From assembly GCF_024169315.1 (NCBI RefSeq), contig NZ_JALJWR010000001.1, positions 1,943,501 to 2,007,500 on the forward strand: a DNA stretch of 64,000 nucleotides, in the 5' to 3' direction. Origin of the DNA: Pseudomonas migulae. GTDB lineage: Bacteria; Pseudomonadota; Gammaproteobacteria; Pseudomonadales; Pseudomonadaceae. The notes beneath the pieces were generated by a model, which did no database searches, was not told where the DNA came from, and saw only the letters and a program-made list of their open reading frames with translations. The position numbers and the translations under genes are program-made. Shown in pieces: positions 48,401 to 56,565 of the stretch. The first letter of the stretch is position 1; each line of letters opens with the position of its first letter.

Positions 48401-51400
48401 AGCAACACCTCGCCGCTGACCGGCCCTTGGTCGATGGAGCTGCGGTTGTCGAACGCCGCCACCAGCGCGAGGCTGCGCACCGTCTGGTACTGAAACAGGT
48501 CGCGTGGGCTGAGACGGATGCCGGCCTGACGGGCGCGGCTGACCACTTGAATGGAGATGATCGAGTCACCGCCCAGCTCGAAAAAGTTATCTTCAAGGCC
48601 CACGCGCTCCAGACCCAGAACGTCCTGCCAGATCTGCGCCAGCGCCGTCTGCATGGCGTCTTGCGGCGCGACGAAGGTTTGTTGCGGCGCTGCGTCGGGT
48701 TGCGGCAGGGCCTTGCGGTCCAGTTTGCCGTTGGCGGTCACCGGCAAGGCATCCAGCGGCATCAGGTAGGTCGGCACCATGTATTCCGGCAGGCTGTTGA
48801 GCAGCCAGGCCTTGAGGGTTTCCGGCCACTGCGGCTCGGCGTTTTCCAGCACCAGGTACGCCACCAGATGCTTGCCGCCCTGCACCAGGACCACGGCTTC
48901 GCGCACCAGCGGATGCTGCATCAGGCGTGTTTCGATTTCCCCCAGTTCGATACGCAACCCGCGCAACTTCACTTGATGGTCGAGACGACCGAGGTATTCA
49001 ATCACCCCGTCGGCGCGCTGGCGCACCCGGTCGCCGGTGCGGTACAGGCGCGCACCGTCATGGAACGGGCACGGCACAAACCGCTCCGCCGTCAGCCCCG
49101 GACGGCGGTGATAACTGCGCGCCAGACCGGCGCCGCCCAGGTACAACTCCCCCGCCACGCCTGCCGGAACCGGCAGCAACTGGGCGTCCAGAACATGGGT
49201 GCGCAAGTTGGCAATCGGCCGGCCGATCGGCACGCTGTCGGCGCCTTCATCGACGCAGGTCCAGTGGGTCACGTCGATGGCGGCTTCGGTCGGACCGTAC
49301 AGGTTGTACAACCCGGCGCCCGGCAGTTTGGCGAACACCTGAAGTTGAGCATCCAGTGGCAAGGCTTCACCGCTGCAGGCGATGCGTTTGAGGCTGGTGC
49401 AGGCTTCAACGCCCGGCTCGTGGATAAACGCCTGAAGCATCGACGGCACAAAGTGCAAGGTGCTGATGCCGAACTCGCCGATGAGGCTGATCAACCGCGC
49501 CGGTTCGCGATGCGCGCCCGGCGGCGCCACCACCAGACGGGCGCCGGTCATCAGCGGCCAGAAGAATTCCCAGACCGACACGTCGAAACTGAACGGGGTT
49601 TTCTGCAACACCGAGTCGCTGCTATCCAGCCCGTAGGCCTGTTGCATCCAGCACAAACGGTTGACCAGCGCCGCATGGCTGTTGCCTGCGCCCTTGGGTT
49701 TGCCGGTGGAACCGGAGGTGTAAATCACGTAGGCCAGGTTCAGCGGACTCACCGACACCGACGGGCAGTTTTTGCTGTAACCGTCCAGCCAATCCTCGTC
49801 CTGATCCAGTGCGATGACTTTGATGCCCTCGGTCGGCAGTGTGCCGACCAGAGCGCTTTGGGTCAGCAACACAGCAATCGCACTGTCTTCGATCATGTAG
49901 GCCAGGCGCTCCGCCGGATATTCCGGGTCGAGCGGCACATACGCGCCACCAGCCTTGAGAATCGCCAACAGGCCGATGACCATTTCCAGCGAACGCTCAG
50001 CGGCGATCCCCACCAGCACATCGGCGCCGACACCCTGTTCGCGCAGGTAGTGAGTCAATTGATTGGTGCGCGCATCGAGCTGTGCATAAGTCAGCTGACG
50101 GTCGCCAAACACCAGCGCCGGCGCGTCGGGTGTGCGCAAGGCCTGGGCGTGAATCAACTCATGAACGCAATGGTCGACGGGATAAATTTCGGCGGTGCGG
50201 TTCCAGTCGTGCACCAGCACCTGCTGCTCATCCGCCGCGAGCATCGGCAGCTCGCCGACCCGCAGATTCGAATCCACCACTATCGCCTGCAACAGGCGCG
50301 TCCAGTGTTGCGCCATGCGCGCGATGGTCGGTGCGTCGAACAGGTCGCTGGCGTAGGTCAGGGCGGCGTGCAGCTTGCCGCCCTTTTCGTAGGTGTCGAG
50401 GGTCAGGTCGAACTGCGTGGTGCGCCCTTCCCACTCGATCGCGCCCAGCACCAGGCCGGAGGCAGTGCTGATGCTGGACATGTCCGCGACCTGCGGCTGG
50501 TGGTTGTACATCACCTGGAACAGCGGCGTGTGGCTGAGGCTGCGTTCCAGTTTCAGCGCTTCGACCAGACGCTCGAACGGCAAGTCCTGATGGGCCTGGG
50601 CGCCGAGGGCGGTTTCCTTGATGGCGCGCAGCAAATCGTCGACGCGGGTCTGGCCGTCGAGCTGCGTGCGCAGCACCTGGGTGTTGACGAAGAAGCCGAT
50701 CAGGCCTTCGATTTCCGCACGGTTGCGGTTGGCAATCGGCACGCCGACACGGATGTCGGTCTGCCCGGTGTAGCGATGCAGCAGCGCGTTGAACGCTCCG
50801 AGCAACAACATGAACAGAGTGATGTTGTGTTTCTGCGCGGCGGCACGCAGTTGCTCGGCCAGTTGCGGGCCGATGGCGAATTCGTAGCGGGTCCCGCGAT
50901 AGCTTGGCATCGCCGGGCGCGAGTGGTCGGTGGGCAGTTCCAGCACCGGGTGTTCGTCGCCGAGTTGCGCCTGCCAGTACTCCAGTTGACGTGCCTGCTC
51001 GCCCGCTTCCAGCCAGCGGCGTTGCCACAAGGCGTAGTCGCTGTACTGGATCGGCAACGGCGCGAGTTGCGGTTGCGCACCAGCCTCGAACGCGTCATAG
51101 CAGCGGATGAATTCGTCGATCAGCACGTTCATCGACCAACCGTCGGAAACGATGTGGTGCAGGGTCAGCAGCAGGACGTGTTCCTGTTCAGCGAGTTTGA
51201 GCAACGTCACGCGCAACAACGGGCCGACCGAAAGATCGAAGGGCAACACCGACTGTTGCTCGGCCGCTTGGCCGACAGCCTGTTCGCGCTCCGTGGCCGG
51301 CAACGCGCTGAAATCCACATGATTGATCACCAGCGGTGCGCTGGCCGGTACTTGCCGCAAGCTGTCATCGGCTTGGCGCTGGAACACCGTGCGAAGGGTT

Positions 51401-51702
51401 TCGTGACGTTCGACGAGGCTGGCGAAGGCCTGTTCCAGCGCGGGCAGGTTTAACGCGCCGGTCAGACGCACCGCGCCCGGCAGGTTGTAAGCGCCACTGT
51501 GCGCGTCCAGTTGCCAGAGAAACCACATGCGTTGCTGGGCGTACGACAACGCCTGACGATCCTCGGCCTCGACGCCGGCCGGAATCGGAAACCGGGCGAA
51601 ATCAATGCCTTCCTTTTGCAAGGCCGCAAGGAACATCTGGCGCTTTTCCAGGGGCAACCCGATAAACCGGCGAGCAAGTTTCAAGGAGTCTTCAGCATTC
51701 AT
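42460..51702 (-). CDS. pvdI: First side-chain pyoverdine synthetase, two modules plus a C-terminal condensation domain (PvdI-like)
   Basis: A 3080-residue NRPS. Approximate order: C (50-480, HHIVSDGW), A1 (500-990), T, E (1090-1540, HHLAVDGVSW), C (1560-1990, HHILMDGW), A2 (2010-2500), T (LGGHSLLA), C (2630-3040). A1 pocket D-V-W-H-A-S-L-I-D is serine-like, and the E domain makes it D-Ser. A2 pocket D-G-E-D-H-G-T-V-V has two acidic residues, expected for a basic amino acid, lysine most likely. The last C domain has HHIAADDW, with Asp in place of the motif Gly, and no A domain follows it, so it must serve the next protein. The pvdI name is by position; the operon starts here. Confidence 0.93.
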   Translation of the reverse strand: MNAEDSLKLARRFIGLPLEKRQMFLAALQKEGIDFARFPIPAGVEAEDRQALSYAQQRMWFLWQLDAHSGAYNLPGAVRLTGALNLPALEQAFASLVERHETLRTVFQRQADDSLRQVPASAPLVINHVDFSALPATEREQAVGQAAEQQSVLPFDLSVGPLLRVTLLKLAEQEHVLLLTLHHIVSDGWSMNVLIDEFIRCYDAFEAGAQPQLAPLPIQYSDYALWQRRWLEAGEQARQLEYWQAQLGDEHPVLELPTDHSRPAMPSYRGTRYEFAIGPQLAEQLRAAAQKHNITLFMLLLGAFNALLHRYTGQTDIRVGVPIANRNRAEIEGLIGFFVNTQVLRTQLDGQTRVDDLLRAIKETALGAQAHQDLPFERLVEALKLERSLSHTPLFQVMYNHQPQVADMSSISTASGLVLGAIEWEGRTTQFDLTLDTYEKGGKLHAALTYASDLFDAPTIARMAQHWTRLLQAIVVDSNLRVGELPMLAADEQQVLVHDWNRTAEIYPVDHCVHELIHAQALRTPDAPALVFGDRQLTYAQLDARTNQLTHYLREQGVGADVLVGIAAERSLEMVIGLLAILKAGGAYVPLDPEYPAERLAYMIEDSAIAVLLTQSALVGTLPTEGIKVIALDQDEDWLDGYSKNCPSVSVSPLNLAYVIYTSGSTGKPKGAGNSHAALVNRLCWMQQAYGLDSSDSVLQKTPFSFDVSVWEFFWPLMTGARLVVAPPGAHREPARLISLIGEFGISTLHFVPSMLQAFIHEPGVEACTSLKRIACSGEALPLDAQLQVFAKLPGAGLYNLYGPTEAAIDVTHWTCVDEGADSVPIGRPIANLRTHVLDAQLLPVPAGVAGELYLGGAGLARSYHRRPGLTAERFVPCPFHDGARLYRTGDRVRQRADGVIEYLGRLDHQVKLRGLRIELGEIETRLMQHPLVREAVVLVQGGKHLVAYLVLENAEPQWPETLKAWLLNSLPEYMVPTYLMPLDALPVTANGKLDRKALPQPDAAPQQTFVAPQDAMQTALAQIWQDVLGLERVGLEDNFFELGGDSIISIQVVSRARQAGIRLSPRDLFQYQTVRSLALVAAFDNRSSIDQGPVSGEVLLTPAQHYFFEQAIAQPQHWNQSLLLTPREALNPEALEAALVAVINHHDALRLRFSQGVEGWQQRHGSPVETAGLWQRQASSPEALSALCDEAQRSLDLADGPLLRALLVSLDDGTQRLLLAIHHLAVDGVSWRVLLEDLQQAYAQQAAGSAATLPDKTSAYQSWARHLQEHARTLDQQLPYWQAQHADARDLPCENPLGSLQHRHGHKIESKLDAGLTRQLLQTAPAAYRTQVNDLLLTALARVICRWTGQGSTLIQLEGHGREDLFDDLDLTRTVGWFTSLFPVRLQPRADTANGIKAIKEQLRAIPDKGLGYGLLRYLGEPAQRESLQGLPAPRITFNYLGQFDRQFDDDALFVPALESGGQAQGDDAPLANWLILESQVYGGQLSLQWGFSRDMFADSTVQQLADAYTEELTALIEHCCATPAGQVTPSDFPLARINQAQLDALPVAAPAIEDIYPLTPMQQGMLFHTLYEPQAEAYINQLRLDIRGLELAAFGRAWQAAINRHDILRSSFHWLGLESAHQVIHRQIDLQLQVIEAADIDLDALAAEERRRGFELSAAPLFRLMLVRQGGDAWHLIYTSHHILMDGWSNAQLLGEVIQHYAGQTLAKPLGQYRDYLGWIQQQPLAAGEQFWKQALAVLETPTLLAQALPTPVEGRGMGEHHLTLESAAMQHLAEFARQQKITLNTLLQGAWGLLLRRYTGQSCVAFGATIAGRSAPLPGIEQQLGLFINTLPIIANPQSTQPVSQWLNELQALNLSLREFEHVPLYDIQGWAGQQGSALFDSLLVFENFPVAEALKQGAPAGLTFGALRNHEITSYPLTLGIEVGASLRLEFSFDQALFSAVQIERLGANLLQVLEQFVAQPHQVLGAVSLLDAKQKTQVLLGSRPAAPLLDSPLLAHQRFEQQAARTPDALAVIVGDERLTYAQLNAQANQLAHRLREHGVAPGQRVGLSVRRNAQMIVSLMAILKSGAGYVPLDPDYPAERLAYMIEDSGMDLLLAQPDLLADVALPEGLPRLALTASSLAGYSTANLVNLACAEDLAYLIYTSGSTGRPKGVCLAHAALREFCLIAADYSQLGADDRVLQFATFSFDGFVEQCYPPLCVGAALVLRGDELWDTDTLYRQIIEHGVTLADLPAAYWYLLAQEWAAQPQRDKGRLRQVHVGGEAMSLEGLKLWHAAGLGDIRLLNTYGPTEATVVSSTHLCTLADTHNQIGVPIGRALPGRALYVLDTEGHLLPTGCVGELCIGGDAGIAQHYHQRPGLSAERFIADPFSSTPGARLYRSGDLARYREDGALEYLGRIDHQVKIRGFRVELGELEAHLQGLSMISEAAVLVHETVGGKQLIGYVVPTLPNADARQLTETVRQALGERLPDYMLPAQLVVMSALPLNRNGKLDRAALPAPEVWEAVAGTAPQGELEIELAQIWQQVLQVARVDRENSFFELGGHSLLATQIVSQIRQRLGLSVSLRSLFEHPRLEDFAAQVQGLRHVCERPALVADHSGERQPLSFAQQRLWFLWNLEPDSSMYNMPGALRLRGNLNLSALQQTFETLVQRHAVLRTTFFDEDGQAWQRVHAELPLNFVASDLRHLPAPDVEAAQLAREEVARAFDLRNGPLLRVRVLQVADQEHVLLLTVHHIAADDWSFRILINEFVTLYPTLNQGGVAQLPEQLVQYADFAKWQRQWLEQGGELQRQLDYWVTRLGQTQTVLELPGDGDQRQSQEGASQHFTLNATLSQQLRDFAQQRGFSLFMVLLAGFVLVLRQRTEVSRVRIGTDIANRNQVELEQMVGFFVNQLVLQVDVDADEAAGQLLQACRRAVLEASDHQDLPFERLVEALRLPRRAGRSPLFDIKLIYQEGVGRLPSMDGLLVEDFPSGRQAAEIGMVAAFYNEAEHIHLSFETPAGQYLPSTLESLFEQIEAVLQALLRADELTVSQLLDLATEVQRRTDARLNEQRKALLGGRMAIKRRSAIRGAPAAQTAAD

Positions 51703-51756
51703 TTCTAAGCATCCGGATCAGTGGCGGGAAGCACAAAGGCACGTCGTCCCTATAAA

Positions 51757-51779
51757 ACGAATGCAGACCGGAAAAATTA
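51757..51779 (-). promoter_or_regulatory. Probable non-canonical PvdS promoter of the NRPS operon
   Basis: On the minus strand TAATT (51779-51775) is followed after 15 bases by CGT (51759-51757), about 55 bases before the start codon at 51702. It has one mismatch in the -35 element and one base less spacing than the five exact boxes. Confidence 0.5.
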
Positions 51780-51840
51780 GCGAATGAGAACAAGTGTCAG
51801 GAGGGAGACGAACCGAAGGATGTAAGGTCGCTGCAAATAA

Positions 51841-51934
51841 AATGTGGGAGCGGGCTTGCTCGCGAAAGCGGTGGGTCAGCCAACATCAATGTTGAATGAT
51901 TAACCGCTTTCGCGAGCAAGCCCGCTCCCACATT
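51841..51934. repeat. REP-type inverted repeat upstream of the NRPS operon
   Basis: Arms AATGTGGGAGCGGGCTTGCT... and its complement, extended by GCGAAAGCGGT/ACCGCTTTCGC, separated by about 25 bases. It lies between the thioesterase stop and the NRPS promoter. Confidence 0.85.
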
Positions 51935-51959
51935 TGAAATAGGTGATCTTGAGAGTGTA

Positions 51960-52694
51960 TTAGGCCGTGGCGACCACGGCGTGCCGGCGATGGTGAACAT
52001 CGAGCTGATCCTTGATCACCCGCAACACCTTGGCTTCGTGCTCATGGATGAAGAAGTGACCGCCGGCCAGCATGTCCACGGAGAAGCTGCCGTGGGTTTC
52101 CCGGCTCCAGCCGATGAGCTGTTCGGTGGTCGCGCGATCAGCCTTACCGCCCAGCACGTGGACCGGGCATTTCAGCAACGGACGCTGGATCGGCTCGAAA
52201 CGGCCGCACAGCAGGAAATCTGCGCGCAGGATCGGCAGCGTCAGGCTCATCAGCTCTTCATTGGCCAGCACTTCTTCGCTGGTGCCATTGAGGGTGCGAA
52301 GTTGCTCGATCAGCTCGGCATCGGTTTTCGGATCGGCAAAACCCTGGTCGTAATCAGCCCGCATCGTCGGCGCGGCCGTGCCGGAAGCGAACAGCGCCAC
52401 CGGCTCCGGGCAGCCCAGCGAGCGAAAGGCATGGGCCATTTCGCAGGCCAGCAAAGCGCCGAGACTGTGGCCGAACAGCGCGTACGGCGCCTTGAGCGTG
52501 GCTTTCTGTTCCTGCGCGAGTTGCAACGCCAGGCGTCGCATGTCGGTGTGCAAGGGCTCGCCGAACCGCGCGCCGCGCCCCGGCAGTTCCACCGGTTGCA
52601 ACGTGAGCCACTCCGGCAGTTTGCGCCGCCAGCGGCTGTAGACCATGGCGCTCGCGCCTGAATAGGGCAGGCACAGCAATGTCAGCTGGGTCAC
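51960..52694 (-). CDS. Type II (editing) thioesterase of the pyoverdine synthetase
   Basis: A 244-residue alpha/beta-fold thioesterase II. It begins LTLLCLPYSGASAMVY, has the nucleophile motif GHSLGALLACEMA (about residues 74-86) and the catalytic histidine in GGHFFIHEHE (about 217-226). Such enzymes free stalled or misprimed carrier domains. It is like PvdG of P. aeruginosa, but that gene lies beside pvdL, so orthology is not certain. A PvdS-like box upstream supports a role in pyoverdine synthesis. It is codirectional with the NRPS operon, separated by a REP element. Confidence 0.88.
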   Translation of the reverse strand: MTQLTLLCLPYSGASAMVYSRWRRKLPEWLTLQPVELPGRGARFGEPLHTDMRRLALQLAQEQKATLKAPYALFGHSLGALLACEMAHAFRSLGCPEPVALFASGTAAPTMRADYDQGFADPKTDAELIEQLRTLNGTSEEVLANEELMSLTLPILRADFLLCGRFEPIQRPLLKCPVHVLGGKADRATTEQLIGWSRETHGSFSVDMLAGGHFFIHEHEAKVLRVIKDQLDVHHRRHAVVATA

Positions 52695-52727
52695 CGGGCT
52701 TACCTCGAAAAGTTGTCTGTAAAGAGA

Positions 52728-52751
52728 ACGGATGAGTGCTGGTTTGAATTA
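52728..52751 (-). promoter_or_regulatory. Probable PvdS promoter of the thioesterase gene
   Basis: On the minus strand TAATT (52751-52747), 16 bases, then CGT (52730-52728), about 34 bases before the start codon. It has one mismatch to TAAAT, shared with the box upstream of the NRPS operon. Confidence 0.65.
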
Positions 52752-52764
52752 GTCGAAGATCGAA

Positions 52765-52854
52765 TGTAGGAGCGGGCTTGCTCGCGATTGCGGTGGGTCA
52801 GTCGACATTAACGTTGACTGACCCACCGCAATCGCGAGCAAGCCCGCTCCCACA
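52765..52854. repeat. Long near-perfect REP hairpin
   Basis: Arms of about 40 bases (TGTAGGAGCGGGCTTGCTCG... through CGGTGGGTCAGTC and the complement) with a short loop and only one or two mismatches. It lies between the MFS gene stop and the thioesterase promoter. Confidence 0.9.
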
Positions 52855-52862
52855 ATTAATCT

Positions 52863-54035
52863 CTATTTCAAATGGCGATAGCTTTGGATTGCGGAACCGA
52901 GGACGACAGCCCCCGCCGCAATCGCCACCCAAAACCCGCTACGCGCCCCGTACGCATCCACCAGCCAGCCCGAACTGGCCGCGCCAATCGCCACGCCAAT
53001 GCTCAATCCGGTGACCAGCCAGGTCAGCCCTTCGGTGAGTTTGGCCGGTGGCACGATGCGCTCCACCAATGCCATCGCCACAATCAGCGTCGGCGCAAAA
53101 AACAGCCCGGAGACGAATACCGCCAGCGACAGCCCAGGAATGTTCGTCGCCAGCAACAACGGCAACGTAGTCACCGCTGTTGCCACCCCGCCGTACAGAA
53201 ACAGGCGCGGCAACGGCACTTTCGAGCGCAATGCCCCGAACGCCAGACCGGCCAGGCAGGAGCCGATGGCATACACCGACAACACAATGCTCGCGGCCGC
53301 CGGCTGCCCCTGCTGCTGAGCGAACGCCACGCTGACCACATCGACCACGCCGACTATGGTGCCCATGGCGACCATCAACAGCATCAGCAACTGAATCTCG
53401 CCGGAACGAATGATCGAGCCCTGATGGTGTTCTTCATGGGGATGAATCGCCGGCTCGGTGTTCCGTTGCAGGACAAACGCGGTGACGCCAATCGCCAACA
53501 TCAGCAACGCCGCCAACGGCCCGGCCTCGGGAAACGCCACCACACACAAGCCCACCGACAACGGAGGCCCGACAATGAAACAGACTTCGTCGAGCACCGA
53601 CTCCAGGGCATACGCGGTCTGCAATTGCGGCTGGCCGCGATAGACCTCGGTCCAGCGCGCCCGCACCATCGCCGACATGCTCGGCATGCAACCGGCCAGC
53701 GCGGCGAACAGAAACAGCGTCCATTGCGGCGCCTGCAAACGCGTGCACAACAACACCAGCAACAGTGCCCCGCCACCGATCAGCGCCGACACCGGCAAGA
53801 TCCGGCGTTGCCCGAAACGGTCCACCAGCCGCGAAACCTGTGGCGCGCAAAACGCCGTCGCCAACGCAAACGTCGCCGCCACCGCGCCGGCCAGTCCATA
53901 ACCTCCTTGCAGCTGCGAGAGCATGGTGATCAGGCCGATGCCGGTCATGGAAATCGGCATGCGCGCGATCATCCCGGCCAGCACAAAGGCTCCGCTGCCC
54001 GGGGCTTTGAACAGTTCGCGGTAGGGGTTGGCCAT
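52863..54035 (-). CDS. MFS transporter
   Basis: A 390-residue major facilitator with about 12 hydrophobic segments. The ATG at 54035 is preferred; the longer frame to 54146 would run into a REP element. A typical loop motif after helix 2 is visible (SRLVDRFGQRR, about residues 66-76). The substrate is unknown. It lies just upstream of the thioesterase on the same strand, separated by a long hairpin, and no PvdS or Fur box was found before it. A siderophore-related role is possible by location only. Confidence 0.8.
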   Translation of the reverse strand: MANPYRELFKAPGSGAFVLAGMIARMPISMTGIGLITMLSQLQGGYGLAGAVAATFALATAFCAPQVSRLVDRFGQRRILPVSALIGGGALLLVLLCTRLQAPQWTLFLFAALAGCMPSMSAMVRARWTEVYRGQPQLQTAYALESVLDEVCFIVGPPLSVGLCVVAFPEAGPLAALLMLAIGVTAFVLQRNTEPAIHPHEEHHQGSIIRSGEIQLLMLLMVAMGTIVGVVDVVSVAFAQQQGQPAAASIVLSVYAIGSCLAGLAFGALRSKVPLPRLFLYGGVATAVTTLPLLLATNIPGLSLAVFVSGLFFAPTLIVAMALVERIVPPAKLTEGLTWLVTGLSIGVAIGAASSGWLVDAYGARSGFWVAIAAGAVVLGSAIQSYRHLK

Positions 54036-54117
54036 GGTTCGGCTCTCGATAAGGGCCTGCAAGTTGCCATAAGGCTGAGCGGGGCGAAAGCGGGGAATTG
54101 TTGGTTGAATGTGAAGG

Positions 54118-54207
54118 CCCTTTCGCGAGCAAGCCCGCTCCCACATTCGATCTCATTCCTTCTGGAGTGACTCGGTCGAATGTGGGAGCGGGCTTGCTCG
54201 CGAAGGG
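54118..54207. repeat. REP-type inverted repeat at the SDR remnant boundary
   Basis: Arms CCCTTTCGCGAGCAAGCCCG... and its complement about 30 bases apart. It lies between the MFS start and the truncated SDR fragment, making it a likely recombination point. Confidence 0.85.
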
Positions 54208-54272
54208 GCCGGAACAGCTCCCCTTTCCTTTCGCCAAATGAACTCTGGGCAGTCCAAACCAGTCTGCTGATT

Positions 54273-54419
54273 AGTACGGCGATCAACCGCGACGACGCCA
54301 AGGACATCTCCAACGCCGTGGTCTTTCTCGCCTCCTATGCCTCCAACTGCATCGTCGGCACCACCCTGTTCATCGACGGCGGCATGAGCCTCTATCCGGA
54401 GTTTCGCGGCAATGGCTGA
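54273..54419 (+). pseudogene. C-terminal remnant of an SDR oxidoreductase
   Basis: About 48 codons encode the last part of a short-chain dehydrogenase/reductase: STAINRDDAKDIS, NAVVFLASYASNCIVGTTLF, IDGGMSLYPEF. The glucose/ribitol dehydrogenase family usually runs about 250 residues, so the N-terminal four fifths, including the NAD site and the catalytic Tyr-x-x-x-Lys, are gone. A REP element abuts the break. The fragment overlaps the start of the GH15 gene by 8 bases, a pairing seen with intact SDR genes elsewhere in Pseudomonas. Confidence 0.85.
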
Positions 54420-56238
54420 TCATCATCCCGAACGACAAAGCGCCATCGACGCCCACGGCATCATTGGCGACATGCGCAGCGCGGCACTGGTCAACGACAA
54501 GGGCAGCGTGGATTTTTTCTGCTGGCCGGAATTCGACAGCCCGTCGATCTTCTGCTCGCTGCTGGACACACCCGAGGCCGGCATTTTCCAACTCTCACCA
54601 GACCTGCCTGACGCACGCCGCGAGCAGATCTACCTGCCGGATACCAACGTGCTGCAAACCCGCTGGCTCAGCGACCGCGCAGTGGTCGAGGTCACCGACC
54701 TGCTGCCGATCGGCGACAGCGAAGATGATCTGCCGATGCTAATGCGCCGGGTGCGGGTGGTCAGCGGCCGGGCGACGTTCAACCTGCGCTGCGCCGTGCG
54801 GCATGACTATGCTCGCGCCGCAACCCGTGCGCGACAGGACAAAAAAGACGTGGCATTCGAGGCCGCCGATCAGCCGTCCATGCGCCTGTCTTCGGACCAG
54901 GTGTTGCGTGTCGAGGGCGACGCGGCGGTGGCCGAATTCACGCTGGAACAGGGCCAGGGTGCGCAATTCCTGCTGGGCGGTTTCGACGATCCCCGCTTCA
55001 AGGAAGGGGCTGCGGATTTGTGCATGGAGCGCACGCTGAAGTTCTGGCGCGACTGGAGCAGCCAGTCCAACTACCGCGGTCGCTGGCGGGAAATGGTCAA
55101 CCGCTCGGCCCTCGCGCTGAAGCTGCTGACCTCACGCAAGCACGGCGCGATTCTCGCCGCCGCGACGTTCGGCCTGCCGGAAACGCCGGGAGGCGAACGC
55201 AACTGGGACTATCGCTACACCTGGATCCGCGACGCCTCGTTCACCGTCTATGCCTTCATGCGCCTGGGGTTTGTCCAGGAAGCCAACGATTACATGCGCT
55301 GGCTGCGCGGGCGGGTCAGCGACTGTCACGGCAAACCGATGAAACTCAACATTCTCTACGCCATGGATGGCCGTCAGGAACTGCCGGAGACCGAGCTTTC
55401 GCACCTCAGCGGTCATGGCGGGGCCACGCCGGTGCGCATCGGGAATGGCGCGTACGATCAGCTCCAGCTCGACATCTTCGGCGAGCTGATGGATGCGGTG
55501 TACCTGGTCAACAAGTACGGCGACGCCATCTCCCATGAAGGCTGGAAACACGCAGTGGAAGTGGTCGATCAGGTCTGCGAAACCTGGCAGCAAAAAGATG
55601 TCGGCATCTGGGAAATGCGCGGTGAGCAGCATCATTTCCTGCACTCTCGATTGATGTGCTGGGTGGCGCTGGACCGGGCGATCCGCCTCGCCTCCAAACG
55701 CTCCCTGCCCGCCCCGTTCGCCCGTTGGGACCAGACCCGTCAGGCGATCTACGCCGACATCTGGGAAAACTTCTGGAACGAAGAGCGCGGGCATTTCGTC
55801 CAGCACATCGGTGGCACCGAGCTGGATGGTTCAATGCTGCTGATGCCGCTGGTGCGCTTCGTCAGCGCCAAGGACCCGCGCTGGCTCGCGACGCTCGAAG
55901 CCATCCAGAAAACCCTGGTACGCGACGGCATGGTCTACCGCTACCGCAACGAAGAAAGCCAGATCGACGGCCTCACCGGCACCGAAGGCGCCTTCGCCGC
56001 GTGTTCGTTCTGGTACGTCGAATGCCTGGCCCGGGCCGGTCAGGTGGAAAAGGCGCACCTGGAGTTTGAACAACTGCTGCGGTACGCCAATCCGCTGGGG
56101 TTGTATGCTGAAGAGTTCGATAGCCATGCGAGGCACCTGGGCAACACACCGCAAGCGCTGACGCACCTGGCGCTGATCAGCGCGGCCTGTTTTCTGGACC
56201 GGAAACTGAGTGGGGAGAAGAATTACTGGCAGCCGTGA
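54412..56238 (+). CDS. Glycoside hydrolase family 15 protein
   Basis: A 608-residue GH15 enzyme (glucoamylase/trehalase-like). The N-terminal beta-sandwich begins with IDAHGIIGDMRSAALVNDKGSVDFFCWPEFDSPS, and the (alpha/alpha)6 catalytic domain carries NWDYRYTWIRDASFTVYAFMRLGF (about residues 264-287). Catalytic glutamates are likely in the QKDVGIWEMRG segment near 397-407 and in GTEGAFAACSFW near 523. It would hydrolyse a small alpha-glucan or trehalose; the substrate is not readable. Its start overlaps the SDR remnant by 8 bases, so the translational coupling that once existed may now be lost. Confidence 0.9.
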   Translation: MADHHPERQSAIDAHGIIGDMRSAALVNDKGSVDFFCWPEFDSPSIFCSLLDTPEAGIFQLSPDLPDARREQIYLPDTNVLQTRWLSDRAVVEVTDLLPIGDSEDDLPMLMRRVRVVSGRATFNLRCAVRHDYARAATRARQDKKDVAFEAADQPSMRLSSDQVLRVEGDAAVAEFTLEQGQGAQFLLGGFDDPRFKEGAADLCMERTLKFWRDWSSQSNYRGRWREMVNRSALALKLLTSRKHGAILAAATFGLPETPGGERNWDYRYTWIRDASFTVYAFMRLGFVQEANDYMRWLRGRVSDCHGKPMKLNILYAMDGRQELPETELSHLSGHGGATPVRIGNGAYDQLQLDIFGELMDAVYLVNKYGDAISHEGWKHAVEVVDQVCETWQQKDVGIWEMRGEQHHFLHSRLMCWVALDRAIRLASKRSLPAPFARWDQTRQAIYADIWENFWNEERGHFVQHIGGTELDGSMLLMPLVRFVSAKDPRWLATLEAIQKTLVRDGMVYRYRNEESQIDGLTGTEGAFAACSFWYVECLARAGQVEKAHLEFEQLLRYANPLGLYAEEFDSHARHLGNTPQALTHLALISAACFLDRKLSGEKNYWQP

Positions 56239-56249
56239 GACTGCGTCGT

Positions 56250-56348
56250 CCTCTTCGCGGGCAAGCCTCGCTCCTACAGGTTTGGTGTCGTTCATAGACA
56301 TTGAATTCGACAAAATTTCTGTAGGAGCGAGGCTTGCCCGCGAAGAGG
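56250..56348. repeat. REP-type inverted repeat after the GH15 gene
   Basis: Arms CCTCTTCGCGGGCAAGCCTC... and the complement about 40 bases apart, in the same CCTCGCTCCTACA variant as the repeat at 13077. Nothing else was recognised between 56349 and 56565. Confidence 0.85.
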
Positions 56349-56565
56349 CCATCAGCCACAACGCAAGGCCGGAGAAATACCCGCAAAAAAATGGTCGCCG
56401 CCCGCAAGCTCCTACAACCACTCAACAGACCTGCTCAAAAAATTCGATACACCTCGTTTCTACAGCGGGAAATCGTTTGTTGCCACCCGTTACAACCCCA
56501 CCTAACATCCCTCGTCAACGGGCACAGCGGAGCTGTCCAACAAAACCCGAATTCAAGGAACCCGA

